From positions 1-53,560 of IMG/VR virus record IMGVR_UViG_3300033182_000038: a stretch of 53,560 nucleotides of DNA. The stretch is one strand, 5' to 3'. The translations under genes were made by a program, and so were the position numbers. The notes beneath the pieces were generated by a model. That model saw only the letters and a program-made list of their open reading frames with translations. It did no database searches and was not told the origin of the DNA. This DNA comes from a virus. Positions 13,381 through 22,579 of the stretch are shown one piece after another (the stretch's first letter is position 1; every line of letters begins with the position of its first letter).

Positions 13381-15413
13381 TGCTTCAAGTAATCAGCAAC
13401 GACGATCTGCGTAGACAAGAGCGCGAGCTTGTCGATAAAGAACTCGCTGCCCGTCAGAACCAGTCTGTGGTTCTGGGACTGTCTTCGTATCTACGCGAGT
13501 GCTGGGATGCTGCGAAGCAAGCAAAGAAACCTATCGAATATGTAATGCTTCGTGCGATGCGCCAGCGCAACGGCGAGTACGAGGCTGACAAACTTAAAGC
13601 TATTAAGTCGCAGGGCGGCTCTGAAATCTACATGATGATTACAGAGGTAAAGTGTCGTGCGGCTGAGAGCTGGCTGCGTGATATTTTGCTGGACACCGGC
13701 GCTCCCCCGTGGGATTTGCAGCCTACCCCTATCCCTGATATGTCGCCTGAGCAGACCAAGGAAATCCAAGATGCGTTTGCCCAGCAGGTAATTCGTATCG
13801 TTGAGGAAGTAGGTAAGGCTCCTAGCCCTGATGAAATGGCGGAACTCAAAGAGATGGTCGGCCAAGACTATCGCTTTAAGGTTTTGCAGTCTGCGCAGAA
13901 TCGTGCGGACAAGATGAAGTTGAAGATCAGCGACCAGTTTGCTCAAGGCGGCTGGGGTGAAGCGTTCAACGACTTCGTTACTGACTTGGTTACATATCCT
14001 GCTGCGTTCGTGAAAGGGCCGATTGTCCGTCGCCAGCGTAAGCTAGGCTGGGCAAAGGGCGCTGATGGAAAGACCATTGTTGAAGCGGATGAAATTATTG
14101 CTCCTGAATATGAGCGAGTGGATCCCTTCCGTATCTACCCTGAACCGGGTATTTCTAACCTTAATGCTGGGTATATCTTTGAGCATCATCCTCTTAGTCG
14201 TAGTGAGCTTGCTGATCTTATCGGCGTTCCGGGATACGACGATGATGCTATTCGCAAAGTTCTGGAGATCGGTAACGGGCAGAGCTGGATCAGCGAAGAC
14301 GTTGAGTTCGAGAAAGACGAGCAGGAACGTAAGTTCCACACCCAGTCGCGCCCGACCGAAGTTTTTGACGCGCTAGAGTTCTGGGGTAAGGTCAGCGGAA
14401 AGATGCTGATCGAGTGGGGTTTGACTGAAGACGATGTCGAAGACCCTGCCCGTGAATACGACGCTAACGTATGGATCGTGGGTAACTACGTTATTAAAGC
14501 GGTTCTTAACTACGACCCGCTAGGTGAGAAACCATATGCTAAAACATCTATGTTCAAAGTGCCCGGAGCTTTCTGGGGAAAAGGTATTCCAGAAATTATC
14601 GAAGACATACAGAACGTATGTAACGCTGCTGCGCGTGCGCTGGTTAACAACATGGGCATCGCTTCTGGCCCTCAAGTCGAGGTTAACCTTGAGCGTATCC
14701 CGCCGAATGAAGACATTACTCAGCTCCACCCGTGGAAGATTTGGCAAGTAACGAACGATCCGTTTGGTTCTAGCTCACCTGCGGTGCGCTTCACTCAGCC
14801 AGACGACAACGCTACTACCCTGCTGGGTGTCTACGAGAAATTTGCCAAGTTGGCTGATGACCATTCCGGTATCCCGTCTTATGTGTCGGGCGACATTAGC
14901 GTAGGCGGAGCAGGGCGCACAGCGTCTGGCCTGTCGATGCTGATGGGTTCTGCTGGTAAAGGGATCCGCCAAGTTGTTATGCACATCGATGCTGATGTGA
15001 TTAAGCCCATCGTCCAGCGCCAGTTTGTTTACAACATGCGCTACGACGAGGACGAATCGATTAAGGGTGACGTTGAGATCATGCCACGCGGTGCGGTCAA
15101 CCTCGCGGTTAAAGAGACCGTCAACGTACGCCGACTCGAATTCCTTAACGCAACCGCCAACGAGATCGATATGGAACTCATTGGTAAGGATGGCCGTGCA
15201 GCGATTCTTCGTGAAGTGGCTAAAGGTTTGCAGATGCCTGTGGATGACATCGTTCCGTCTCGGGAGAAAGAAGGGTTCACGGCGAGGATGGCTGTTCGAG
15301 CACAAGCTGCTCAGCAACAGTCTGCTCCGACGCCTACACAACCTGACGGTTCCCCCAAAGGTGGAATGGAAGGCAACACAGTGAGTAACCGTGTGACAGG
15401 GGGCGCAGGATGA
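13380..15413 (+). CDS. Portal protein
   Basis: 677 residues, the expected length for a podovirus portal (head-tail connector). Position after terminase and before scaffold and capsid, size, and features such as the N-terminal helical segment, a central ERVDPFRIYPEPG stretch, a GGAGRTASGLSMLMGSAGKG region and a Gln-rich C-terminus support the call. It forms the ring through which DNA is packaged and ejected. It overlaps both neighbours by one and four bases. Confidence 0.9.
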   Translation: MLQVISNDDLRRQERELVDKELAARQNQSVVLGLSSYLRECWDAAKQAKKPIEYVMLRAMRQRNGEYEADKLKAIKSQGGSEIYMMITEVKCRAAESWLRDILLDTGAPPWDLQPTPIPDMSPEQTKEIQDAFAQQVIRIVEEVGKAPSPDEMAELKEMVGQDYRFKVLQSAQNRADKMKLKISDQFAQGGWGEAFNDFVTDLVTYPAAFVKGPIVRRQRKLGWAKGADGKTIVEADEIIAPEYERVDPFRIYPEPGISNLNAGYIFEHHPLSRSELADLIGVPGYDDDAIRKVLEIGNGQSWISEDVEFEKDEQERKFHTQSRPTEVFDALEFWGKVSGKMLIEWGLTEDDVEDPAREYDANVWIVGNYVIKAVLNYDPLGEKPYAKTSMFKVPGAFWGKGIPEIIEDIQNVCNAAARALVNNMGIASGPQVEVNLERIPPNEDITQLHPWKIWQVTNDPFGSSSPAVRFTQPDDNATTLLGVYEKFAKLADDHSGIPSYVSGDISVGGAGRTASGLSMLMGSAGKGIRQVVMHIDADVIKPIVQRQFVYNMRYDEDESIKGDVEIMPRGAVNLAVKETVNVRRLEFLNATANEIDMELIGKDGRAAILREVAKGLQMPVDDIVPSREKEGFTARMAVRAQAAQQQSAPTPTQPDGSPKGGMEGNTVSNRVTGGAG

Positions 15414-15628
15414 TTCGTCCTGACGCTGAGGTTATTCAGGCTTTCGGCGCTGCCGTACGCCAGTACCCCGTGTTAGCGGAGTGGCTGGCTCAATGGCGAC
15501 AGCATGAGCTGGAGCAGTTACCCAACGTCACACAGAATCCGGCACTTGCGCAGGGGCGGTGTCAGGTTCTGGGCGAGCTTTCTAAGTTCGTCGCTGAGTC
15601 CCCTGAGTTAGCGGCAAAGTCTAAATGA
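15410..15628 (+). CDS. Hypothetical head-region protein, 72 aa
   Basis: Begins MIRPDAEVIQAFGAAVRQYP and is a compact helical protein. Its ATG overlaps the portal stop by four bases. A small protein between portal and scaffold is common in such phages and may be a minor head component; no domain was recognised. Confidence 0.78.
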   Translation: MIRPDAEVIQAFGAAVRQYPVLAEWLAQWRQHELEQLPNVTQNPALAQGRCQVLGELSKFVAESPELAAKSK

Positions 15629-15669
15629 CAGCCTCTATTTAATTACGCACACCGATAGGAGCGTTCAAC

Positions 15670-16683
15670 ATGGCAATACCAGAGCAAGTTCGTAAACAGT
15701 CTGAGGCTGTACAGCAACTTTACAAAGAGTTAAATGGCGAGATTCAGGAATCAGAGGGCGTGACCGCCGCTGCTGAGGATGACTCACATGACGATGTAGA
15801 GCGTGCTGAAGCCGACAGTGGGGACGAAGGCGCGACTCCGTCTGCACCCGAGGAGCAAGGGAACGCAGGCACTCAAGACGGTAAGACAATAGAGCAGAAG
15901 TACAAAACGCTTCAGGGCATGTACAACGCAGAAGTACCGAGGCTCCATGCGGAGCGTCGTGAACTTGCAGCGCGTGTAAGCCAGCTAGAGCAGCTTCTTG
16001 GCAGCTTGTCTAATCAATCAGCTAAGCAGATAGCGGAAACGCCGACTGACAAACTGGTTACAGACAAAGATGTTGAGGAGTACGGCGAATCGATTGACGT
16101 TATGCGTCGCGTTAGCCGTGAAGAAGCTAGTGCCGCACAGAAGCGCATTGCGCAACTAGAAGGTATGGTTCGTCAGTTGCAGGCCAGCGTAGTTCCTAAA
16201 GTGGAACAGATTTCGCAGAGGCAAGCACAAAATAACGAACAGGCGTTCTGGACTGAACTCTCTAATGCAGTGCCACATTGGCAGGACACTAACGACAGTG
16301 AAAGATTCCAATCTTGGCTGTTGGAAGTTGACCCGCTGACTGGCATTAGTCGTCAGACATACCTAGAGGACGCACAGCGTAACCTCGACGTACGTCGCGT
16401 GGCGAGCTTCTTTAAGGCTTGGGATGAGTTGAATGGTAAGTCAGTTGCTCAAACCAATCGGAAGGCTTCTGCCTCCCAGTTGGAGCGCCAAGTAGCACCG
16501 GGCCGTGGGCGGTCAGGTGGGAACAGCACTGCAACAGACTCTAAGACGTACACGCCGGACGACATTAAGGGCTTCTTTAATGACGTGCGTATGGGTCGTT
16601 ACAAGGGTAGGGAACAGGAGCGTGGCCGAATCGAACGCGACATCTTCGCTGCACAGCGAGAAGGTCGCATAGTCACTGCTTAA
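15670..16683 (+). CDS. Scaffolding protein
   Basis: 337 residues with an acidic, low-complexity N-terminus (GVTAAAEDDSHDDVERAEAD), long coiled-coil segments around 80-200 (LHAERRELAARVSQLEQLL) and a basic C-terminus (GRYKGREQERGRIERD), the usual design of podovirus scaffolds whose basic end contacts the capsid. It lies immediately before the major capsid gene. GATAGGAGCG precedes the start. Confidence 0.85.
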   Translation: MAIPEQVRKQSEAVQQLYKELNGEIQESEGVTAAAEDDSHDDVERAEADSGDEGATPSAPEEQGNAGTQDGKTIEQKYKTLQGMYNAEVPRLHAERRELAARVSQLEQLLGSLSNQSAKQIAETPTDKLVTDKDVEEYGESIDVMRRVSREEASAAQKRIAQLEGMVRQLQASVVPKVEQISQRQAQNNEQAFWTELSNAVPHWQDTNDSERFQSWLLEVDPLTGISRQTYLEDAQRNLDVRRVASFFKAWDELNGKSVAQTNRKASASQLERQVAPGRGRSGGNSTATDSKTYTPDDIKGFFNDVRMGRYKGREQERGRIERDIFAAQREGRIVTA

Positions 16684-16700
16684 TTTAAGGAGCACATATC

Positions 16701-17606
16701 ATGGCTTTCGCAGTTTCCTCAGGCCGCCCAAGTTACAGCGGCAACTTCATCCCGGAAATCTGGTCGGGCAAACTCATCGAGAACTTCTACGATGCGACCG
16801 TACTTTCGGCTATCTCTAACACCGACTATGAAGGTGAGATTCGTCAGATGGGTGACACGGTTAACATCCGTACCACTCCGGAACTGACCATCAAAACCTA
16901 CGTTAAGGGCCAGACTCTGTCTGTTGAAAACCCTGACAAGGCGAAACTCCAGTTGGTCATCGACAAGGGCGAGTACTTCGCTGCTGTTGAAGACGACGTG
17001 GATCAGGTTCAGACCGACATCAACCTGATGGATACTTGGACTAAGGACGCTTCTGAGCGTATGAAGATCAAGATCGATCAGCGCGTGTTGACTGACGTTC
17101 TTCCGGACGTTTCGTCTGCAAACAAGGGTGCGACCGCTGGCCGTATCTCTGCTGACATCAACCTCGGCGTAACTGGTACTCCAGTTGCAGTTACCTCTAG
17201 CAACGTTATCGATCTGATCGTTAACATGGGTACTGTTCTGGACGAAGCTAATGCTCCTGAGTCTGATCGTTTCTTGGTTATCCCGGCTAAGATGGCTGGC
17301 TACATCAAGCGTTCTGATCTGAAGGACGCATCGATCACTGGTGACAACACCTCTCCAATGCGCAATGGCCGCATCGGTATGATCGACCGCTTCACCATTT
17401 ACATGTCTCACAACCTGAACAAGTCAGGCTCTGAGTTCAGCATCCTTGGTGGCCACAAGATGGGCTTCACTTTCGCATCTCAGATGACGAACATGGAAAC
17501 CATCCGTTCTGAAACTACCTTCGGTAACATCGTTCGTGGTCTTCAGGTTTACGGCTACAAGGTTGTTAAGCCGGAAGCTTTGGCTACCGCTATCATCACC
17601 CTTTAA
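16701..17606 (+). CDS. Major capsid protein
   Basis: 301 residues. The start MAFAVSSGRPSYSGNFIPEI, a central EYFAAVEDDVDQVQTDINLM spine-helix-like stretch, the P22/N4-type layout and the position after the scaffold identify the shell protein. It is followed after 19 bases by a putative decoration protein with a strong TAGGAGG site. Codons are cleaner and more uniform than in neighbouring genes, as expected for the most highly expressed late gene. Confidence 0.9.
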   Translation: MAFAVSSGRPSYSGNFIPEIWSGKLIENFYDATVLSAISNTDYEGEIRQMGDTVNIRTTPELTIKTYVKGQTLSVENPDKAKLQLVIDKGEYFAAVEDDVDQVQTDINLMDTWTKDASERMKIKIDQRVLTDVLPDVSSANKGATAGRISADINLGVTGTPVAVTSSNVIDLIVNMGTVLDEANAPESDRFLVIPAKMAGYIKRSDLKDASITGDNTSPMRNGRIGMIDRFTIYMSHNLNKSGSEFSILGGHKMGFTFASQMTNMETIRSETTFGNIVRGLQVYGYKVVKPEALATAIITL

Positions 17607-17625
17607 GTCATAGGAGGAATTTGAC

Positions 17626-18087
17626 ATGGCTACTTACACTGACTCCCTTGGCTTTAACAAGGGTTCTGCCGCACACGTTGCGGCTGGTGTTAACAAGGTC
17701 AGCTTGCTGAGCGTTGAGTTGGACTTTGCAGCAATTACTGCTGCTCGTGCTGCTGCTGGCGCTACTGCGTTGACCTCTGGTGACGTTATCGAGGCTCTGC
17801 CTATCCCGGCTAACACTATGGTGTTGGCTGTTGGTCTGGACGTGTCTACTGCTGAAGGCGGTACTCTTACCGTTGACGTAGGTGACGGTACTGACCCGGA
17901 TGGCTACCTTGACGGCGTTGACGCTAATGCTGTTGCGGGTTACGCAACTAACGCTGCTGCGGGTACTCCTACTGGCTTGGCTGGTGGTAAGTACTACAAC
18001 GCTGCGGACACCATTGACGTAGTAACCGTTAATGCTGCTGACGCGGCTGTAATGAAGCTCTGGGCTGTAGTCGTAGACTGCGCTTAA
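17626..18087 (+). CDS. Putative head decoration or minor structural protein
   Basis: 153 residues rich in Ala, Thr, Val and Gly with a predicted all-strand build (LLSVELDFAAITAAR, then TLTVDVGDGTDPDG). It directly follows the capsid gene with an excellent ribosome binding site and is closed by a terminator, so it is probably made in large amount with the capsid. A shell-stabilising or decoration role is the most likely reading; a tail role is possible. Confidence 0.65.
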   Translation: MATYTDSLGFNKGSAAHVAAGVNKVSLLSVELDFAAITAARAAAGATALTSGDVIEALPIPANTMVLAVGLDVSTAEGGTLTVDVGDGTDPDGYLDGVDANAVAGYATNAAAGTPTGLAGGKYYNAADTIDVVTVNAADAAVMKLWAVVVDCA

Positions 18088-18096
18088 GTGCTGACG

Positions 18097-18122
18097 AAGG
18101 GGGGCTTCGGCCCCCCTTTTTC
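18097..18122 (+). terminator. Rho-independent terminator after capsid genes
   Basis: AAGGGGGGC-TTCG-GCCCCCCTT followed by TTT, a UUCG-capped stem directly after the decoration gene. Downstream structural genes must be reached by partial read-through, which would set a high ratio of capsid to tail transcripts. Confidence 0.88.
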
Positions 18123-18139
18123 CTAAGAGGTTTTCTAAG

Positions 18140-18415
18140 ATGGCTGAGCGTTCAGACAAATCAAAGATGGCTTGTAACAAGCCAAAGAAGACACCTAACC
18201 ATCCTAAAAAGTCTCACGTTGTAAAGGCGTGTGCTAACGGTAAAGAGAAAGTCATCCGCTTTGGCGAGCAGGGAGCAAAGACTGCTGGCAAACCTAAAGC
18301 TGGTGAGTCTGACAAGATGAAAGCCAAGCGTGCTTCATTTAAGGCACGCCACGGCAAAAATATCGCTAAAGGCAAAATGTCTGCGGCATACTGGGCCGAT
18401 AAGGTAAAGTGGTAA
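18140..18415 (+). CDS. Basic conserved phage protein, 91 aa (DUF5872-like)
   Basis: Highly basic, with HPKKSHVVKACANGKEK, then GEQGAKTAGKPKAGES and a C-terminal MSAAYWADKVKW. This series of words is shared by many environmental phage proteins (DUF5872-type, from memory). Its role is unknown; charge and late-gene location suggest a DNA-associated virion protein. AAGAGG lies upstream. Confidence 0.8.
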   Translation: MAERSDKSKMACNKPKKTPNHPKKSHVVKACANGKEKVIRFGEQGAKTAGKPKAGESDKMKAKRASFKARHGKNIAKGKMSAAYWADKVKW

Positions 18416-18448
18416 AGTACTACGCAGCAACACTGAAAGGAGTGAGAT

Positions 18449-18685
18449 ATGCGTTATTTGCGAAATAAAGTTGACGGGACTATCTACGGCTGGAGCGAAA
18501 TCCTCGCTGAGAACCCTAAATGTGAGGAAGTAACCGAGGAACAGGCGTTCCCTGAGCGTTTTGTCCCTACCAAGCAGAAGGGTCGCAAGTCAAAAATTAA
18601 CCTGACTACTGAAGAAACTTCTGTTGAAGTTGACACAACCCCTGTAGAATTGGCTGAAGAAGCATCCCGAGGGCTACCTGAATGA
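18449..18685 (+). CDS. Small hypothetical structural protein, 78 aa
   Basis: Begins MRYLRNKVDGTIYGWSEILA, with a basic middle (KQKGRKSKINL) and an acidic Thr/Glu-rich tail. AAAGGAG precedes it and its end overlaps the next gene by four bases. Similar short proteins sit before adaptor genes in related phages; no function is assigned. Confidence 0.75.
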   Translation: MRYLRNKVDGTIYGWSEILAENPKCEEVTEEQAFPERFVPTKQKGRKSKINLTTEETSVEVDTTPVELAEEASRGLPE

Positions 18686-19326
18686 TCCTAGATGATGTAA
18701 TCACAGAGGTTCGGCGAATTCTGCAAGACACGAACTCGCCGTTGCGCTACAGCGATGCTGTGCTTTTGGGGTTTGCTAACCAAGCCCTAAAGCGCATTGC
18801 CGTTTTGCGCCCTGACCTTTTTGCTTACATCGGCGAAATCCCCTGCACAGCAGGGGCTGTCGTTCAATCAGCACCCTCAGACTCCATCCGTATCATGGAA
18901 ATTTACAACGTGAAGGGTGGGGACGGCGTCATCGAGGTTAACCGTGAGGCGCTTGACCAAGCGTACCCACAGTGGATGAATGACACCGCTGGCCCAGCAG
19001 TAAACTGGATGCGCCATGTGCGCAACAACAACAAGTTTTTTATCTATCCGAAAGCCCCCTCAGGTCAGATTCTGATTGGTGAATATGCCCAGACTCCGCC
19101 GGATTACGCCGGTGCTGACACCGTAGCCCTTCTTTCGGATGCGTATTTCCCAGTTGTAGTGGACGCTACTGTGTTCTTGGCAGAGTCTGTCGATAACGAG
19201 CACGTCAACTCCAACCGTGCTCAGCTATTCCAGAAATCGTTTACTCAGTCGCTCGGTGCTTCGGGTGCGTCGCGCAGTATTACCGATACTGAGGAGAGCG
19301 GCATGACAGACGATGAGGTTATCTAA
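18682..19326 (+). CDS. Head-tail adaptor-like protein
   Basis: 214 residues, beginning MILDDVITEVRRILQDTNSP, with a RYSDAVLLGFANQALKRIA helix and a YPKAP-containing strand region. This is the build of podovirus adaptor proteins (gp6-like/DUF6682-type) that bind below the portal and link it to the tail. One base is shared with the next gene. Confidence 0.72.
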   Translation: MILDDVITEVRRILQDTNSPLRYSDAVLLGFANQALKRIAVLRPDLFAYIGEIPCTAGAVVQSAPSDSIRIMEIYNVKGGDGVIEVNREALDQAYPQWMNDTAGPAVNWMRHVRNNNKFFIYPKAPSGQILIGEYAQTPPDYAGADTVALLSDAYFPVVVDATVFLAESVDNEHVNSNRAQLFQKSFTQSLGASGASRSITDTEESGMTDDEVI

Positions 19327-19979
19327 TGGCTGACCGTACTTTTAACTCGGTGGTTACTAGACTGGCTCCTAGTGTGCCGGGGTGTCCTAACCCAATCATC
19401 GAGCAGTATGTTCGTGACGCAGCTATCGAGGCGTGTGAGCGCACTCTAGCGTGGCGGTACGAGCAGCCGATGATTAGATTGACGCCGGGAGCGTACGATT
19501 ACGCGTACGACACCCCGACGCAAGCTGAAGTGCATGCGTTCCTTACAGCGTCTATCAACGGCGCTCAAATCGAGCCTGTAACGCTAGAGCAGTTGCACGA
19601 CATGATGCCAGACTGGCCCAGCCGTGACCCGAATAAACGGGCTACTCCGCGCTATGTAACGCAGCTAGACCCGGATCATTTCTCTGTTGCCCCCCTCCCT
19701 GATGACGCAGTCGATTACGACATTAAGATGATCGTAGCGTTAAAGCCGCTGCGAACAGCTACGGGGATGGACAAAACGGTTCTTGATGAACTTGAGAACG
19801 TCATCATGCACGGCGCGTTGCAGCATCTTTTAGTGCTCCCAGACCGTAACTGGAGCGACCGAGAGCTGGCTGCTTACCACGCCAAACAATTCACGTTCAA
19901 ACTTACTGAGCGTCGGGCACGGGCGAATATCGGGGCATCTCGTTCTTCCCTAACTGTACAAATGCGTCCTTTCGCGTGA
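19326..19979 (+). CDS. Second adaptor / tail-tube-like protein
   Basis: 217 residues, helix-rich at both ends with a strand-rich middle. It begins MADRTFNSVVTRLAPSVPGC and contains VRDAAIEACERTLAWRYE. Its size, its position after an adaptor and its coupled start suggest a head-tail connection or tubular protein. The exact role cannot be read from sequence alone. Confidence 0.65.
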   Translation: MADRTFNSVVTRLAPSVPGCPNPIIEQYVRDAAIEACERTLAWRYEQPMIRLTPGAYDYAYDTPTQAEVHAFLTASINGAQIEPVTLEQLHDMMPDWPSRDPNKRATPRYVTQLDPDHFSVAPLPDDAVDYDIKMIVALKPLRTATGMDKTVLDELENVIMHGALQHLLVLPDRNWSDRELAAYHAKQFTFKLTERRARANIGASRSSLTVQMRPFA

Positions 19980-19986
19980 GGTTGAT

Positions 19987-20322
19987 ATGGCAGACGTAAT
20001 TAAGTTAGTTCAAGGCGACGCACTACCAGTAATTATCCTGACGTTGACCGATGATGTGACGCTGGCGGCTATCGACTTGTCGGCTGCTACGACTACTGTG
20101 AGCATACGTTTTCGTGAAATGGGGACTACTACGCTGTTATCTACTATTTCATGTACGAAGCCAAACGGCGGGACTGACGGTAAAGTCCAGTTTGATTTCC
20201 GTGGCGGCGTGTTGAATGTAGACCCGGGCGAGTACGAAGGTGAAGTCGTGGTTGACTTTAACGGGTCAGCGCAAACTGTATATGACCTGCTGCGATTTAG
20301 GGTGCGTGAAGACTTGACATGA
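19987..20322 (+). CDS. Small beta-rich tail protein (BppU N-domain-like)
   Basis: 111 residues beginning MADVIKLVQGDALPVIILTL, followed by alternating strands, and a segment VDPGEYEGEVVVDFNG. This resembles the immunoglobulin-like BppU N-terminal domain found at the root of phage receptor-binding assemblies. It overlaps the fibre gene that follows, which fits a fibre-attachment role. Confidence 0.65.
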   Translation: MADVIKLVQGDALPVIILTLTDDVTLAAIDLSAATTTVSIRFREMGTTTLLSTISCTKPNGGTDGKVQFDFRGGVLNVDPGEYEGEVVVDFNGSAQTVYDLLRFRVREDLT

Positions 20323-22115
20323 GAATACGGCTAAGCTACTCAGTTATACCGAGCATATCGGTAGCTTTGGCTGCCGGGACGGTTAGCGCCAGCGTAGTTG
20401 TAAACTCAATTTCTGCGGATACCCCCCAACCACCGACGCTACAGGCGTCTGTGTACGTCGTTCCGCTTGTCCCGTTAGCGGCTGAGAATGTTGTCGCATA
20501 CGACGACTATCCGGTTTTTGATATTGGCGCAGTAGCTACTGACGCCCCGGTAGTAACCGACGCAGATGAAAAAGACTTCGGGAAGGTATTGACTGACTCA
20601 GTGATCGTCACCGAGTCCACATTCAAAGTATTCACTAACCCGATTGACTTCGATCCATCAGACGACGATGTAGACCCGACACCTGTGACGATGTCGGACT
20701 CTGACGCTAAGACGCTGTCTCGCCCAGACGTGGCAGACGCGTTTACCATGTCAGATTTACACTACAGCAGCGTAGGCAAACAACTGACAACATCTTTAGC
20801 TACGCCTACGGATGCAATCAACGACTTTACAGTCGGTAAAGTTTTAACCGATTCAGTTACTGCGTCTGAAACAATCAACAAGTTTGATGTAACAACTGCG
20901 TACTCTGACTCGGTGTCAGCGTCTGAGGCTGACGCAAAAGTCTTTACGCACGGTGGGTTTACTGACACCGTTGATATGCTTGGGTCAAACATTAAGGCGA
21001 TCAATTCTTCGGTCGACTTTGATCCATCAGATGACGACGTTGATCCAGACCCTATTACGGCTACTGATGCTGTTAATACGCTAGGGGTCGGTAAAACCCT
21101 TACAGACGCTGCTACAGCGTCAGATACTGACGCTAAGAGCCTGACTCGCCCTAACGTTACAGATTCTGTGACAGCTTCTGAGAGCGACAGTAAGGACGTT
21201 TCAAAACCGTTCAGCGACTCTGTTGGCGCGACGGAAGGCATCAAGAACAACCCGGGCTTAGGCAAGACCGATACGGCGACAGCTACGGACACAATCACCA
21301 AGTTCGACCCACGGCTTAGTAAGACTGACACAGCGACGGCTACAGACGCAGTTAACACGTTTGCGCAGAACAAGGCTCTGTCTGATACGGTATCGATCAC
21401 AGATGTCGCAGTTAAAAACTTTACAGAGAACGTCGACTATGACCGCAGCGATGCTGACGCTGATGCCGACCCGGTTACGGCGACTGACTCCCCCGCGTGG
21501 ATTACCGGTAAAACCCTTACTGATGTCCTCAGTATGGCTGACGGGATTACGTTTAGCGCGGCAAAAGCACTAACAGATAGCGTTACTGCTACTGAAAGTA
21601 TTTACACGTTGCTCACCCTCGGTGAGTCAACCTATCTGTACCCAGACTATGTAGTGGCTTCAGACGGCTCAGGATTAGAGCAGATTGAGGGCTACCACAT
21701 TGGCGTGGGGCAGAACATTAGCCGCACACCTGACACACGCTACGCTGTGAATGGTGAGCTAGGTATGGTCAATGGCTCTCAGATTTTTGGGTACGGCTTC
21801 GACCAGATCAAGCGCAATCGCGGATTTATCCAACACCGCAGGTTCAGCGTTCTACACGGCACGGCTGCGATCAACTCCGAAACTAGCATGGTCAATAACG
21901 CCGTGCTATGGGGTGTTGAGACCGCCAATGTTCTGTACGAAAACTATACCGGTGTGATAGGTGGGCCGGGCCTTTTGAATGAGGCGCTTATGAACACCGA
22001 ATGGGTCACATATCCTGACCAAAGTAATGCTGGACTCGCTGTAAACTTCATTTATACTGATGCCAGTGACCGTACCGTTGGCGGATATACAGTCAACGAA
22101 ACCCCGATCTTGTAA
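20319..22115 (+). CDS. Repeat-rich tail fibre protein, 598 aa
   Basis: Residues about 80-430 are imperfect repeats built from LTDSVTATES-like units (for example GKVLTDSVTASE, KTLTDAATASD, KALTDSVTATE). Three acidic boxes recur in register: IDFDPSDDDVDP at 109-120, VDFDPSDDDVDP at 232-243 and VDYDRSDADADADP at 372-385. The acidic boxes could bind calcium. The C-terminal 160 residues are non-repetitive (GYHIGVGQNISRTP onward) and may trimerise or bind the receptor. No signal peptide is expected for a virion protein. A tail fibre or spike role is inferred from repeats and location. Confidence 0.75.
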   Translation: MRIRLSYSVIPSISVALAAGTVSASVVVNSISADTPQPPTLQASVYVVPLVPLAAENVVAYDDYPVFDIGAVATDAPVVTDADEKDFGKVLTDSVIVTESTFKVFTNPIDFDPSDDDVDPTPVTMSDSDAKTLSRPDVADAFTMSDLHYSSVGKQLTTSLATPTDAINDFTVGKVLTDSVTASETINKFDVTTAYSDSVSASEADAKVFTHGGFTDTVDMLGSNIKAINSSVDFDPSDDDVDPDPITATDAVNTLGVGKTLTDAATASDTDAKSLTRPNVTDSVTASESDSKDVSKPFSDSVGATEGIKNNPGLGKTDTATATDTITKFDPRLSKTDTATATDAVNTFAQNKALSDTVSITDVAVKNFTENVDYDRSDADADADPVTATDSPAWITGKTLTDVLSMADGITFSAAKALTDSVTATESIYTLLTLGESTYLYPDYVVASDGSGLEQIEGYHIGVGQNISRTPDTRYAVNGELGMVNGSQIFGYGFDQIKRNRGFIQHRRFSVLHGTAAINSETSMVNNAVLWGVETANVLYENYTGVIGGPGLLNEALMNTEWVTYPDQSNAGLAVNFIYTDASDRTVGGYTVNETPIL

Positions 22116-22127
22116 TAGGAGCGAACC

Positions 22128-22568
22128 ATGATTCAAGATTCTGTAAAGCTGACCGGCGAACTGAAGATCACGGTCACAAACCCTGAAGGTAACGTAACCC
22201 ACGAGACCGTGGTTCCTAACCTTGTCGTTACCGTAGGTAAAAATTACATTGCTTCCCGCATGAAGGACGCGACCGCTACCGCAATGAGCCATATGGCGAT
22301 TGGTACGGATAACACCGCCGCCGCTGTGGGAAACACTGCACTGGGTACTGAAGCAGGCCGTGTTGCTCTGACCTCTACTACCGTGACTGCTAACAGTGTT
22401 GCGTATGTTGCAACGTTTGGCGCAGGCACTGGCACTGGTGCAATCACAGAAGCTGGTATTTTTAACGCTAGTTCTTCTGGCACACTGCTTTGCCGCACTG
22501 TGTTCTCTGTGATTAACAAGGGCGCAGCCGATACCCTCGGTATCACTTGGACTGTGACCGTTAACTAA
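22128..22568 (+). CDS. Tail fibre-associated structural protein, 146 aa
   Basis: Contains a conserved-looking series SRMKDATATAMSHMAIG, NTALGTEAGRVAL and TEAGIFNASSSGTLLCRTVF, known from many phage tail proteins of unspecified role. The product is strand-rich and lies between the repeat fibre and two receptor-binding-like proteins. TAGGAG precedes the start. Confidence 0.75.
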   Translation: MIQDSVKLTGELKITVTNPEGNVTHETVVPNLVVTVGKNYIASRMKDATATAMSHMAIGTDNTAAAVGNTALGTEAGRVALTSTTVTANSVAYVATFGAGTGTGAITEAGIFNASSSGTLLCRTVFSVINKGAADTLGITWTVTVN

Positions 22569-22579
22569 GGAGTTCGGAA

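Noticed and set aside
16719-17411. 230-codon minus-strand frame opposite the capsid gene
   Set aside because: Shadow of strongly biased capsid codons; no protein-like motif.
20762-21400. 212-codon minus-strand frame opposite the repeat fibre
   Set aside because: Its SVAVAVSVL-like repeats are the reverse reading of the fibre repeats.
20640-21600. Possible CRISPR-like repeat array
   Set aside because: Repeats are coding, imperfect and in frame; there are no constant repeats with variable spacers.
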